Origin: Pseudeuparius sepicola
Lineage: Eukaryota; Arthropoda; Insecta; Coleoptera; Anthribidae
DNA length: 64,000 nucleotides
Direction of reading: 5' to 3'
Assembly (NCBI GenBank): GCA_963920635.1
Contig: OY987304.1
Location: 30,256,365 to 30,320,364, forward strand
Position 1 is the stretch's first letter; every line of letters starts with the position of its first letter. Positions 44,406-55,755 of this stretch are shown in pieces. The translations under genes and the position numbers were made by a program. A model generated the notes under the pieces. It was not told the origin of the DNA, made no database searches, and saw only the letters and a list, made by a program, of their open reading frames with translations.

Positions 44406-45991
44406 CCTAAAATTTATCTCCCAAATCTTTGAGCAGGTTAGGAAACAGTGCAAACTGCAAACTTGCAAGAACGGTAGACGCACAGGATTGCTCGATCTCT
44501 AAGTGTAAAATAATGTTCGCCAGTCAGCAGATGGGTGTGACGTCAGTGCTAGACCAAAAGTTAATTTGTATATCGTTCGGTCACAGAATAGGGGAATGTT
44601 CGGTGCTGGTTTTGGCGTGTGTTTCGTGTATTTCATTTTTAATCTATTTTTAGTTTCAAACTAATATTATTATTGAATCTTTATACTAAATTAGTACATC
44701 TTAATTTTAAAAACGTAAGAACTAATATACAGGATGATTTTTTTAGGACTACCACCGCGATTTTCTTGCTTATTTTGTGCTCTACAAAAAAAAACTAAGA
44801 ATAAAAAATATGACAATTTTGAACAGCTAGGAGGTGCCGAAAAATAAATCGTCATCCATCTTGTCGCGCAATATAAAAAAAACTTCAAATTGAGCAAAAC
44901 TATTAACAGTCGTAGCATGTTTATTTTTAAGAGATCGAGAAAAACTTTCATATTAAATTAAATTCTGATGCCAGAGGAATCCTAGATTGAGATTCTATCC
45001 CAGAAAAGTGTTTTTTCTGTGATTCTATCAAAAAGCTTTAGAATAGTCCATAGATATCACAGCAACTGCCATCTTCTTGTCCAGTGCTCGGAAAATGTTA
45101 TCGCAGATATTTAACAGAGCTGACGTCGTGCTGTAACATTCTCGAAACCCTGATTGGTTATATGGAATTATTTTGAAGGATTGCACATAGCCTGTATCCT
45201 GTATAATAACTTATTGGGCTTGAACAACTTTCTCAAATACCTATTTTAGAGAGCACCGGCAATAAGCTTATAGGCCGGAGGTCTTTCAGCTCACTAGGAT
45301 TTGAATTTTTGAGTAGTAACTATACCCTTTTCTGTACACATGTTCACAAAATGAACAGTGTGGAGAAATGTTACAGATAAACTTACTATGATCATTTTCA
45401 AGGTTAATCCATCAATTCCTCTGGCATCAGAATTTAATTTAATATGAAAGTTTTTCTCGATCTCTTAAAAATAAACATGCTACGACTCTGTTAATAGTTT
45501 TGCTCAATTTGAAGTTTTTTTTATATTGCGCGACAAGATGGATGCCGATTTATTTTTCGGCACCTCCTAGCTGTTCAAAATTGTCATATTTTTTATTCTT
45601 AGTTTTTTTTTGTAGAGCACAAAATAAGCAAGAAAATCGCGGTGGTAGTCCTAAAAAAATCATCCTGTATATTAGTTCTTACGTTTTTAAAATTAAGATG
45701 TACTAATTTAGTATAAAGATTCAATAATAATATTAGTTTGAAACTAAAAATAGATTAAAAATGAAATACACGAAACACACGCCAAAACCAGCACCGAACA
45801 TTCCCCTATTCTGTGACCGAACGATATACAAATTAACTTTTGCTCTAGCACTGACGTCACACCTATCTGCTGACTGGCGAACATTATTTTACACTTAGAG
45901 ATCGAGCAATCCTGTGCGTCTACCGTTCTTGCAAGTTTGCAGTTTGCACTGTTTCCTAACCTGCTCAAAGATTTGGCAGATAAATTTTAGG
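44406..45991. mobile_element. Palindromic element with ~577-bp arms
   Basis: CCTAAAATTTATCTCCCAAAT at 44406 is mirrored by ATTTGGCAGATAAATTTTAGG ending 45991; arms 44406-44982 and 45415-45991 are near-identical, so that a 74-codon frame (44429-44653 plus; 45744-45968 minus) is duplicated. A mariner-like block within the arms (TACAGGATGATTTTTTTAGG) has relatives at 61437 and 62160-62300. The 430-bp centre is a LINE reverse-transcriptase fragment. Confidence 0.7.
45000..45330 (-). pseudogene. LINE reverse-transcriptase fragment in a palindrome core
   Basis: Minus strand reads ELKDLRPISLLPVLS near 45300-45255, then the IIPYNQSGFRECYST block near 45170-45130 and a KKMAVAVISMDYSKAF block near 45075-45035: RT domains 1 to 3 in order with frame changes. 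The C-terminal half is missing. Confidence 0.6.
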
Positions 45992-46479
45992 TTTCGTTTC
46001 GGTATTCTACTTTAGTTTTCTAATTTTTAAGATTAGTTTGGAGGCATTTTCCGTTACAGCTTTGTTGGCCTGTGGCCCCCAGGGCCCCATTCTCTTTTAG
46101 TTTTCCTTTGTTTTCTCTGTAGAGCTTCCTTAAGTTTTCTAGAAATTTTCTAGAACTTCATTTGTAGAACTGTCATTGGCCAGGAATCTTCTAAAGTAGT
46201 CGCCAGCACAAAATATATAGGTTAGGTTAGGTTAAATTTAATATTCCAGTGGGAGATCCCAGTTCAAATTTCCCGTTTCTCCCCCTTTGCCCCTCCCCCC
46301 CCGCAGAATTCCTTACAGAAATTCCAACCAAGGTTCATCCAACCCGGTAAGGTGGCGCTGACCGTTCTGCCTCCTCTTCTATTTGAATTTGAAACGCCTA
46401 CAGTTGTAAAAATGCAAATAGATCGGGAGATAGTGACAGATTGTTGATTTAACTCACTATGCTTTTCAGTAGTAGTGTA
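45992..46479. other. Gene-free stretch with a short TTAGG tract
   Basis: TAGGTTAGGTTAGGTTA at 46218-46234 equals three units of the insect telomere repeat. A C-rich run is at 46292-46301. No gene. Confidence 0.45.
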
Positions 46480-48130
46480 GTAGTAGTAACAAGTTTATTT
46501 AGCACATAAGGCTACATGCAAAAACTAAATACTAATATTATACAATGATTATTTCAGTATAATAGACAATAAAACTTTCTTCTTTTACAATAATAACTAT
46601 ATAGCTATACAGGGTGTTCCTTAATGATATGATAATACTTAAGGGGGTTATTCTTGGGCCCATTTTAAGAAAAAAAACTTCATATGAACGGATGTCGTAA
46701 ACGTTCTAACTTTTGAGATACAGGGCGTTAAAGTTAATTTTTTTAAATTGAATTTTGGCTACATCTCCCGAAATAATCAAGCTGCTTAACTGAAATTTGA
46801 CACTGCTATGTTTTTGAGGATGGAGAATAAGCTGAAAATGTCAATTTCACCGTATCTCACAGAGGGCGCCACTTGCGCTGTTTTTTTGATCACGCTTTTA
46901 CGCGTAACTTTTTTGAGGTTATCTTTTTGGTCCTGCAGGTTCATCATTTTAGTGCATCTTTCATTCTGCAAGAAAAATGTACTCTTGTTTCATAACGATT
47001 AAATCAAAGCAGTAGGTGAAAATTTTATGTTTCGAATATTGGAATCAACAGGTGTTTTGGGGCACGTTTTGGTAATTTCAACGCAAACGGTGGATTTAAT
47101 CAAAAAACAGCGCAAGTGGCGCCCTCTGTGAGATACGGTGAAATTGACATTTTCAGCTTATTCTCCATCCCCAAAAACATAGCAGTGCAAAATTTCAGTT
47201 CAGCAGCTTGATTATTTCGGGAGATGTAGCCAAAATTCAATTTAAAAAAATTAACTTTAACACCCGGTATCTCAAAATTTAAGACGTTTGCGACATACGT
47301 TCATATGAAGTTTTTTTCTCAAAATGGGCCCAAGAATAACCCCCTTAAGTATTAGCATGTCATTAAGGAACACCCTGTATAGTATAATAACACCAAAAAT
47401 TAGTAACTATCATCTTGTAAATTTAAAAAATGTTTAAGTTTTGTAAGACTGCCTTCATTTTTTATGGTTACATTTAATCTATTGTAATTAATTATTCCTT
47501 TTTGAAATATTGATTTATAATATATACTTTTACTACAATTTTGCAGATGAAAATCTTCACAAGATCGAGTCGGATAGCTATGATGATTACAATTATATGA
47601 TATATATGCATTCAAACAATTGGGCAAAAATTTTGTTTTAATTTTAAATATAAAATGAAGGTTAGATAGCTAATTAAATTTTTAACATTTAACCACTTCA
47701 ACTTGTTTAATATATAATTTTATATTTTAAATTTAATATTATTCGCATCGCTTTATTTTGCAGAATTTGTAGCTTATAGAACACAATCACCAGCATCATA
47801 TAATAAGGTTGGACAATATAAAAAAATGCAGAAGAATTATAGTGTTATAAACAATTTTTTAGAATAAAATGACAAATCTGAACTAATTCGTTTTAGATGC
47901 AATTTTGGATATAATTTTTTCAAAATGTAAATCAAATTTCAATTTATTGTCCAAATATATACCTACCCAAATATTTAAATGAATTAATAATTTCTAATTG
48001 TTCACCATCTACGTTAATACTTCAGTTGAAGTCATTAATACACCCTTTCTTCCCAAAAATCATAACTTTTATTTTATCTCAATTTAATTTCAATTTATTC
48101 ACCTTCAACCAATTGGATAACAGAGATAAG
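46480..48130 (-). pseudogene. Decayed jockey-like LINE, minus strand
   Basis: A tail region AGTAGTAGTAACAAG then TTTATTTAGC marks the 3' end. A mariner MITE (46608-47379) sits in the 3' UTR. Beyond it, 47627-47400 encodes the LINE C-terminus (NHHSYPTRSCEDFHLQN, KGIINYNRLNVTIK), and further 5' come LQILQNKAMRIIL, NSFKYLGRYIF and LSNWLKVNKLKLN in mixed frames up to about 48120. Confidence 0.65.
46608..47379. mobile_element. mariner-type MITE (TA-flanked), ~300-bp arms
   Basis: 772 bp, TA at 46606-46607 and 47380-47381. Ends TACAGGGTGTTCCTTAATGA and the inverse. Arms pair over about 280 bp, including GCGCCACTTGCGC-type sequence near 46865 and 47110. Complete member of the family represented by fragments at 20608 and 34209. 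Confidence 0.85.
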
Positions 48131-48171
48131 TCAGAATTAATATCATGACAGCTGCATGAATGCATTTGTTT

Positions 48172-48995
48172 TTAGTAAATATCAAAGGCATTATGTTGCG
48201 TATATTCTCACAATAATAAGGTATGAATCAGAGAGTCATCCTGGGTTCTTCATTTCATATGGAAAATTGAATTTTCATTTATTCGAAAAATATGAGTTTT
48301 CATATATGATTTTAGTCGAGCTGCCATGTGTTTTATAATGAAGTTCAAAATAGAAAATTCCTCAGAAAACCATAAGCATACCGTTAGCGTGGGCCCAAAG
48401 GGCTATTATTGCCATGTGAACTTATATTTTAATAAATAATTTTTCCTGAACAGGCTGCCCATGAAAAGTATGCAAGTTCTTGTTATGAAACTGCCGAAGA
48501 AAAGATGGCATACCATTTGCGCATGTCCAAGTACACTTTACATAGAATAAATCGTTTATATGATTAAATAACATTCAATTTAAACTGTACTTGAATATGA
48601 TGAGTAAACGGTATGCCATTCTTTTTTCAGCAGTTTCATAACAAGAAATATATTTCTCATTGGCAGCCTGTTCAGAAATGCGGAAAAATTATTTATTAAA
48701 ATACAAGTTCACTGGCAATAATAGCCCTTTGGGCCCACGTATGCCTATGGTTTTCCGAGGAATTTTCTATTTTGAACTTCATTATAAAATACAGGACAGC
48801 CTGACTAAAATCATATCAGAACGCATATTTTTCAAATAAACGAAAACTGAGTTTTTCATATGAAGAACCCGGGATGACTCTCTGATTCTTACCTTATTAT
48901 TGTGAGAATATATGCCACATAATGCCCTTTGCAAGGCATACTGAGTAAAATCACGTCCAAAAATCTGTCACTATCTCCTGGTCTAAAACCTCCTT
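48172..48995. mobile_element. Fold-back element, small relative of 3243-8899
   Basis: Nearly complete palindrome: the left arm 48172-48560 mirrors 48580-48995, with the outer ~60 bp of the left arm lost. The right end GGCATACTGAGTAAAATCAC, GTCCAAAAATCTGTCACT matches the ends at 3243 and 8899. GGCATACC motifs are at 48377, 48508, 48614 and 48929. Non-coding. Confidence 0.65.
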
Positions 48996-49124
48996 TCCGA
49001 AAAAGAACAACACTCAATAATAAATAGGAGATAGGATAATATATTGCCTCCTTTTTATTACGGTCATTTAAGTAGAAGAAATTTCAACTCTCATTTTCAA
49101 ATACTTGGGATTTTTTTAATCTTA

Positions 49125-49741
49125 GTGCACGGCCACACATAAGGCGGACGGCGGACCGGAGAGCAGAGCGGAAAGCGGAGAGTAGTGCGGGTAGTGTCCA
49201 CACAGTCAGCGGATTATGACAGCTTTGAAAGGCATATTGCGCATAGAGGTTGGAAGTAAAGTGGAAGCATTGAACTTCATAGAAACAGCTATAAAAATGT
49301 CGATTTCTACATTATTTTTATGTGAAAATTCACAACTCAAATTTTGGATTTTGCAAAATAAACGTGCAGTGTGAATAAATGAAATAAACCTAATCCGGGA
49401 AACACTTGGTGAATTCCATCATCTGTACAAAAATAATTTTAGAAATCTCGACCCAAAGATTGTCTAAAACACCTCGGTCGTGGTGATGTGCATGAGTTAT
49501 GTCTCAGGAGTTTGCGACTAAAAATTTCACTAATTAGCATTTCGCGATCCATATTGTTTATTATTAAGTAAGTATATAAGAACACAACACTCTATTTTCG
49601 AGGTTAAATATGCGCCAATACGCCGGAAAGTGTCAAACTGACTTGAACGCTCCGCTACCAGTGAGCAAACACGCTTTACTCTCCTCTACCATCTCCGCTC
49701 TGCTCTCCAGTCCGCCGTTCGCCTTATGTGTGGCCGTGCAC
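49125..49741. mobile_element. Harbinger-type MITE (TTA duplication)
   Basis: 617 bp flanked by TTA (49122-49124 and 49742-49744). Ends GTGCACGGCCACACATAAGG and its inverse; inside are purine-rich blocks with GCGGAC repeats. The 3-bp TTA duplication and end sequence fit PIF/Harbinger. No coding sequence. Confidence 0.65.
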
Positions 49742-49744
49742 TTA

Positions 49745-50190
49745 GGAGCTTTTTACAGAACATGTAAAAGGAGCTGGAAATTCTATAGGCACCAAAAAGT
49801 GATTTTCCCTAGAAATTGCAAATAGAAGATAGTGCTAGGTCATCCGCGATATATATTTTTACATGTTTTTAAAATGCAGGACAATATTTAGAACATAATC
49901 AGAATTCTAATTGAATATACCATAGGAATCTTATGCCTAACAATTTGAAAACTGGATTTTAAATCGCAACTTTATTCTCAGTCCTAGTGCAGATACCCAA
50001 AGTAATAAATTACACTGCTCCAAAATTATACGCATTAAATCAATAAAAACTTTGGGGGCTCCTCCTGAAAAATACATATTCTGGGCTTAAGGTACTTCTG
50101 TTCTTCACCGACGAAATATCACAGTGCTGTTAATGAAATTTATTAAAAATCATAATATTCTATATCAAATCTGAGTACTTTCATTTTTCA
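49745..50190. other. Downstream of mRpL3
   Basis: Contains the likely poly(A) signal of mRpL3: TTTATT at 50138-50143, AATAAA on the minus strand, about 50 bp past the stop. Otherwise no gene. Confidence 0.5.
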
Positions 50191-51264
50191 CTAATTTTCA
50201 TTATACAATATTGTTGAGCTTGGAAAGGGGTGTATTTCTTCATCATAAATATCTTCAACTTCTTCGTTTATTGGATCTAAATAGGTTGGATATGGGAGAG
50301 GTTTTTGTGGTACCCTCAAAGGCAAAAGTGTATCATATATAAACACCACCGAATTGGTGTTCCCTGGTATCGCTTGCCCGGCAACCCACATAACGTTGTA
50401 TTTTGTGTTTATTCGATAGACTTTCAAACCCTTTGCTATTCTGTGCCTATTTCCCATCCAGCCTGGCATTTTGGTTCCAGGCCACACCCTACCCTTCTCA
50501 CCACCTCCTCCGATGTTACCACCCCTTCGATGTGTTTTTGTTACTCCATGACTGGCGGGCATTCCTTTAAATCCGTGCCGTTTCATCACTCCTTGAAACC
50601 CACGATCAATGGTCTTACCACGAACATCCACGTAATTTCCAACTTGAAAATGCATTATGTTTAAAAGAGTACCAAGTGGTAAGGCTGCATTTTCACTTAT
50701 AAAGAATCTACTGAGAATTTTTTTCGGTATAACTCCAGCTTCTTTGAAGAGACCACAGTAGTCTTTTGTAAATCTCGATGGATCAGTGCCTTCTGCACCT
50801 AATAACAGACAGCCTTTCTTGTTTTTTATTCTTCCGATTCTTTTTCTGGGTGGATCATATTCTTCTGGGGGATAGTACTTTATCACATGATTATCCATTA
50901 CTTGAAGAAGTGTTGTAGCAACTTTGGTGCCGTCTTTCTTCCATAGAGGATACACACCAATTTTTTTTGCAATAAGGCCTGTTCGCTTTAAATTTGGTGT
51001 CCATTCAATACTGCTGGCAATTTCTCGATTATTATTATCATGCCCATCATATCTGTCTTGTACCACTTCCTTCATGAACTCCTTATTTTCATTAGTGACA
51101 TCATCATCATGTTCTTCGGCTCTAGATTTTTTTATAAACCACGCTGGGTTTCTCAATCTGGGTTTGGGATTTAATATATGCCTGTACCTTATTTGTTGGG
51201 TAAACCTTAAACAAGCTAACTTGCTTTCTATCAATTGGAACGTTTTGTTAACTGAAAACGCCAT
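50191..51264 (-). CDS. mRpL3: Mitochondrial large-subunit ribosomal protein uL3m
   Basis: Intact 357-residue frame from the ATG at 51264 in context ACCATGG to a TAA at 50191-50193. The N-terminal ~45 residues are basic with few acids, fitting a mitochondrial import signal. The uL3 fold is clear: LKRTGLIAKKIGVYPLWKKD, GFQGVMKRHGFKGMPASHG, THRRGGNIGGGGEKGRVWPG and KMPGWMGNRHR, the GMPASHG..HR..G..G loop of uL3 that reaches toward the peptidyl-transferase centre. The acidic C-terminal tail is normal for animals. The protein builds the mitoribosome large subunit. There is no intron, no poly(A) tract and no frameshift; an old retrocopy cannot be wholly excluded, but intact coding and an AATAAA favour the real gene. 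Confidence 0.95.
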   Translation of the reverse strand: MAFSVNKTFQLIESKLACLRFTQQIRYRHILNPKPRLRNPAWFIKKSRAEEHDDDVTNENKEFMKEVVQDRYDGHDNNNREIASSIEWTPNLKRTGLIAKKIGVYPLWKKDGTKVATTLLQVMDNHVIKYYPPEEYDPPRKRIGRIKNKKGCLLLGAEGTDPSRFTKDYCGLFKEAGVIPKKILSRFFISENAALPLGTLLNIMHFQVGNYVDVRGKTIDRGFQGVMKRHGFKGMPASHGVTKTHRRGGNIGGGGEKGRVWPGTKMPGWMGNRHRIAKGLKVYRINTKYNVMWVAGQAIPGNTNSVVFIYDTLLPLRVPQKPLPYPTYLDPINEEVEDIYDEEIHPFPSSTILYNEN

Positions 51265-52546
51265 GGTCTGCACTCCCCACTGCAGTGTGCACCCTATACC
51301 TTAATACACCTGAAAGTTTTTATAGATTTCTTTTATTGGTACACCCTCTTGGGCACTATCATTATTTCCAAAATGTATTACTTACATTATTTTCTTTTAA
51401 AGAAATAATAGAAACTTTCCTCGATTTTTCTTTTTTTTTTAGGTTATGCCCATAGAACAGGTTAGGGTTAGGGCCTCTTCTTCTTCTTCGTCTCCTCGCC
51501 TTTAAATGGCCTCTGCTCTTCCGAGCAAATTAGCCACTTTGGGGCCTTTGTCACTTGAACAAATTTTCTACTTTTCTTTCTCAATCCTTTCCTTCCCAAG
51601 ATTACTGTTTCCATGTAGATCTTTCTCATACTTTTTTCATCGTTACATCACTTATTCACATTAAACAATATCAGTTATATCACAGTTTTTACTGTTCATC
51701 TTTCAACAAAGTTTTTTCAATCCTTTCCTTCACAAGATAACAGTATCCATGTGATTCTTCTCATTTATTAACCATTACAAATCCGTCTTCTGCATCTCAT
51801 TGTGGCACTCACCCTGTATCTGCTGTTAGTTGGCGAGCGATATGTACAGGGTGGTTCACAAATTACTTACTTTTAGTGTGGGCTTAAGGGTGTATAATGG
51901 AAACAGGGTAGTTTAACTCAAGAATATCGCAACTGACAAATTACTGTAAATTTTGTTCACAAAATTAACCAAGTTACAAAATTAATTGATTGAAGGAAAT
52001 GCTGTATCAATTTATTCCCCAAAATTTAGCTTAGCAAATAACTAACAAATACAAAAATATGAGTTTAAATTGGTGACAGAATATTTGAACTAATTGACTT
52101 AAGGAGACATTTGCACGCCCTAGTCAAAAATGACGGGCATTACATATCGGCACCTCGTTCTCTAGATCACTTAGATTACTTTATTAGGGTTCCTTTATTT
52201 CCTTAATGTGTTGCCCGAGAAATGGAGGAGGGAGAATGAGCGTCCGACATGCGCAAACTTTCTAATCAAGAATCCGCCATATTATACACAGATCAGAGGC
52301 GTCCGCAATTTTCTTATAGGGTATCGAGAATTTAAATTAAAACAATAAAATTATCATTCTGTATTTTATTTTTAAATAGGTATTGAGAATATCGAACAAT
52401 TCATATTTGCACAGTACTAAGTTAATTTTCTATATAATTTGTAGATATATTTCTAAATAATCGCGATTTTCATTGGCAGTGGTTTGAACACAAAGTTATC
52501 GGAGTTTGAACGGTACCTATCTATTTTATTGTGCATTTTTATTCTA
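51265..52546. other. Upstream of mRpL3, gene-free
   Basis: A short T-rich run (51424-51440), a CTTCTTCTTCTTCGTCTCCTC patch (51477-51497) and an orphan mariner end TACAGGGTGGTTCACAAATT at 51845. No coding sequence recognised. Confidence 0.4.
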
Positions 52547-52573
52547 ACGTCGGACGTATAAATAGCCACTTCC
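52547..52573. repeat. Solo end of the MULE-like fold-back family
   Basis: ACGTCGGACGTATAAATAGCC followed by ACTTCC is identical to the right terminus at 42967. No partner end nearby, so a solo or broken copy. Confidence 0.6.
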
Positions 52574-53399
52574 TTTATTATATTGTCACACAAGTTTACG
52601 TGGGAGACGCGTGGTGCGGCTTGAAGACTGCGCGCCTCCACCACGTGTCACAACTGAGTGCCTTCACACGGAGCCTTTACCATGTGACGCACTACTTGTG
52701 TGTGCCGGAGGGTTGGATTAACCCTCACAGCTTGCCGGGATCACTGGGTGCGGGAGTCGCGAAGCGCAGAAGAAGGACAGCAGGTACAAACTAGGGTGAT
52801 GTTTATTCTTGCACTCACAGATATGCCTCTAACAGTATCCCTCGGAGCCCGACCTGAACAAGGAGGCTATTTAAGCGGGATCCATTGCCAGGTCAGACCA
52901 CCGAGGGTGGTCAGTGATCGAGTAGCTGCTAATAAGCGGGGCTTACTCATGCCCAGCCTGTGGCTGGTGCTGGATTTATACTCGCAGATTTTGCCGACTC
53001 GGCGATTGGACTTTGATTTATCTAATGTTTATCTTATCGAGTAATCCTCGTATATTTTGTTATTGATTGTCCCCTGTATTTTGTATAATGTTATCTTTAT
53101 TTGTTATGATTCAGTAGAAGTAAGTTTGAATAGTTTGGTCATCGGTCCACAGATGTCACTTTGTTGACAATATTACATACCACAATTTTCTCTTATGACC
53201 ACTTCTCTTTTGGCTCTCATTACTAGTAGTAGATGTGTCTTAATAAACAGTTCTAGAATAAAATATTATTATAACATTAAAATAATAATGGCAATATGAA
53301 ATAGCAAAGTAGCACTTCTTAAATATTACTTTAAGCATAGATAATACACAAAATTAAAGTCAATAAAAAAAATTTAAGTATGAAACATAGACAAGAGAT
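52574..53399. other. GC-richer unassigned stretch (52590-53040)
   Basis: 52590-53040 is much richer in G+C than its surroundings, with open frames on several strands as expected from composition. It resembles an LTR or leader region but I found no repeat pair. 53041-53399 is AT-rich with no feature. Confidence 0.35.
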
Positions 53400-53863
53400 T
53401 TATACATAGTTTGACACACTAGTGTTTGTGGTGGTTGAAATATCTAAGGGCACATTTATCCCCGATGGACCAGCAACAGGCTCAACCAGTTTTTCTAAAT
53501 TGGTAGTTGGGACTGAATTCTTTTTTAAAACTATTTTACCTGGAAATTTCAAAAAATCTTCCTTTCGAAAATGATCAGAACAAACTATTTTGTTCGGTGT
53601 CCATATAAAATTTTCTATTTTAATTCCAAGGGCCTCCAACCATAATTTTTTGAGCCATTCATCACGTGGAAACCTAACAATACAAAAATAAAATTGGGAG
53701 TTTCCTTTAAAAAAATACAAAAGATAGAATCTCCACAACATCGCGTAGCATCCATTCATTAACCCTGTCATACGCCACTGGAATTATTACTTACCTGTGA
53801 AATGAAACTCCTTCCTGCTTTCGAGTGCGGTAATTTTTTACATTTCTTCACAATACAAGACAT
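53400..53863 (-). CDS. THAP-domain protein, two exons, one homopolymer frameshift
   Basis: Exon 1 (53863-53795) begins MSCIVKKC, giving the two first zinc ligands (Cys3, Cys8), and ends at CAG/GTAAGT. Exon 2 (53673-53400) follows the acceptor TGTATTGTTAG. In the frame that fits exon 2, exon 1 ends EGVSFH and joins as FHRFPRDEWLKKLW, the THAP consensus. CSDHF supplies the last Cys and His ligands. The two halves of exon 1 differ in frame by one A in the run 53835-53840. After the finger the protein ends soon (about 113 residues in all), a short size for the family. THAP fingers bind DNA in host factors and in P-element-type transposases. No transposase follows here. Confidence 0.7.
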
Positions 53864-54287
53864 TTTGTCGTTTAATAATTCAATAAATTACTGGGAATTC
53901 ACTTAAAAAACACCTTTAAATAATAATCCAAAATATCCCAAATCTAAACGCTCCAAACTAGTCCAAACGTAAACAAAGGGTCGCTACCAACTTGGAATTC
54001 TAAAATTTATCTGCATTACTATTAATCAGATTTGAAAATCGCGCAAAAAATCTACCAATAACATTCCGACATGCTCATCTAAAAATTTAAGTTGGCAACA
54101 TAAGTGTAGAACATGGCTACCATTAAATTTGCCTGGAAATAGGATGCGCAGTAGGTCAAAGCGCGTTCTCCTCCTCCATTTCTCTGTGTGTTGCCTTTCG
54201 CGCACTCTTGCCATAGTATTTGAAGAAGAAGAGACAACTTTGATCCCTTCGTGGGACCCCCTCAAGGTTATAATAGTAGAGAGAAGG
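53864..54287. other. No gene seen
   Basis: Upstream of the THAP gene. A 79-codon frame at 54026-54265 has no family signature. Confidence 0.35.
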
Positions 54288-54291
54288 TTAA

Positions 54292-54474
54292 AGCGTTGAC
54301 TGACGTATTAATAAAGACTGCTCACGTCTGTCATGTTTGACAGTTCTCTGGCTCACCATGCGCTTCCCAGAGACAAAATACAATGCAAAATACATTGTTG
54401 ACCATAGGCGCCATCTACTTTCCAGGACATGAAACTATAGCCGTGAGAAGTCTTATTAATACGTCAGTCAACGG
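54292..54474. mobile_element. piggyBac-like MITE (TTAA)
   Basis: 183 bp between TTAA at 54288-54291 and 54475-54478. Ends AGCGTTGACTGACGTATTAA and the inverse of TTAATACGTCAGTCAACGG. Non-coding. Confidence 0.65.
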
Positions 54475-54551
54475 TTAAAGGTTAACTCGGGTGAGGCGAG
54501 CGGGAAGGGGGAGGCTGTGACGTCACATGTGGATAAAACGAGGCCAACGAT

Positions 54552-55755
54552 AAAGACAGGCCATGGCGCTAACGCATAATCTTGTAGTCACGTGACCAAC
54601 TTAGTGCTATTTAATGAAAGGCATTTTTGGAGATAAGTAGAAAAAAACAAATTTCGTAACAATTTGGCAAGTTTTCTTTCATCTATTACATTATTGGTTT
54701 TGTGCATCCAAGCTTTCTCTAATTGTTTTTCAAAATTTTCAACCTGCCTCAGCTGTTTTGGGCACTCACAATATTTTGGCACTTCTCAAAAATTGTTGGG
54801 ACATCACCTTTCTTTAGCTTAGGTGATATTCTCTATAGGTATTTTCCTCCCACAACACATTTGTCCACTTTAATTATTGTTTCTCTTTCTTGAAAATGTG
54901 TTAGTCACACATACTTAAGGGTTTTTTAGAAATTAAATCTCAGTTGGGATTTGACGAATCCATTTTTGACGGAAATTTTCATCCCGAGGCAAAACAAATG
55001 TTTGTTATGGCGACACTTTCTTCCTGGCTTTTGTAATATGTATAAATATAATATAAACAGACCCAATATTTGGTATTTAGGTTATTTTTTACGAAATAAA
55101 AATGAAACCTAACCTCAGTAGGTAGGTATACTGCAAAATTGACGAGGTCTCAGTTGTTCGGCAGCGTGAAAGACCGAATAGATAAACCGTATCGGGGCGT
55201 GGGTCGACAACGAAAATCAACGGTTACAACACTGATTTATTTCGCACAAGGTGAATGGTGAATACAATAAATACACAAACCCGAACGTGGTCAACGGGAA
55301 CGGCTTCCAGCCACCCGGACCGTCTGAACTCGCGGATCTCCCGTAAGCAGTTCACCCCTCTGTGAATCAGGCTCCACTGTCCAATACGGTCCATGTCCAT
55401 AATAGTCCATTCCGGAATTCCGGGCTCCCTATTCTGTGGTTCGGGGGAGAATTCCCCTTTACAGCGCTCACGCGTCGGTGCGAGCGGCACCAATACTCCT
55501 GGACGGCACGGCTCCCACCAGTTTATCGTGCTCCCACCCAGAGGCCATAATAACACCTGGGCGGTTCCCCTCCGCCAGGACACACGCGCACTAGACACAA
55601 ACTTGTTTCTAAAATATAAACTAAGACGTTTAAAAACACTTTAAACATTGAAAACTTCTCAAAACTCAATCTGCCGCTTCCAGTGTGACAAATGACATGT
55701 AACGTCTGACTAAGATGGTCACGTGATTTTTGTGCGCCAGGGCCTGTCTTTATAG
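54552..55755. mobile_element. Insertion splitting the left arm (TAAAGACAGGCC ends)
   Basis: TAAAGACAGGCCATGGCGC at 54551-54569 mirrors GCGCCAGGGCCTGTCTTTA ending about 55753. It lies between the sequence GTGGATAAAA at 54530 and its repeat at 55765. Its interior has a 64-codon minus-strand frame (54782-54588, MPKYCECPKQLRQVENFEKQ) of no known family and a GC-rich part (55200-55600). Confidence 0.5.

Noticed and set aside
44429..44653. 74-codon frame repeated at 45744-45968
   Set aside because: The duplication is explained by the palindrome arms; composition is not convincing and there is no family match.
3243..48995. CRISPR-like array from the regularly spaced GGCATAC motifs
   Set aside because: Motifs are short, on both strands, unevenly spaced and in eukaryotic repeat DNA.
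50191..51264. mRpL3 as a processed pseudogene
   Set aside because: The frame is intact, there is no poly(A) tract or flanking duplication, and an AATAAA lies downstream.
50191..51273. Three-residue longer start for mRpL3
   Set aside because: The extension would begin at GTG; the ATG at 51264 in ACCATGG context is the natural start.
52590..53044. Coding gene in the GC-richer stretch
   Set aside because: Overlapping open frames on several strands are explained by composition; no domain or splice structure recognised.
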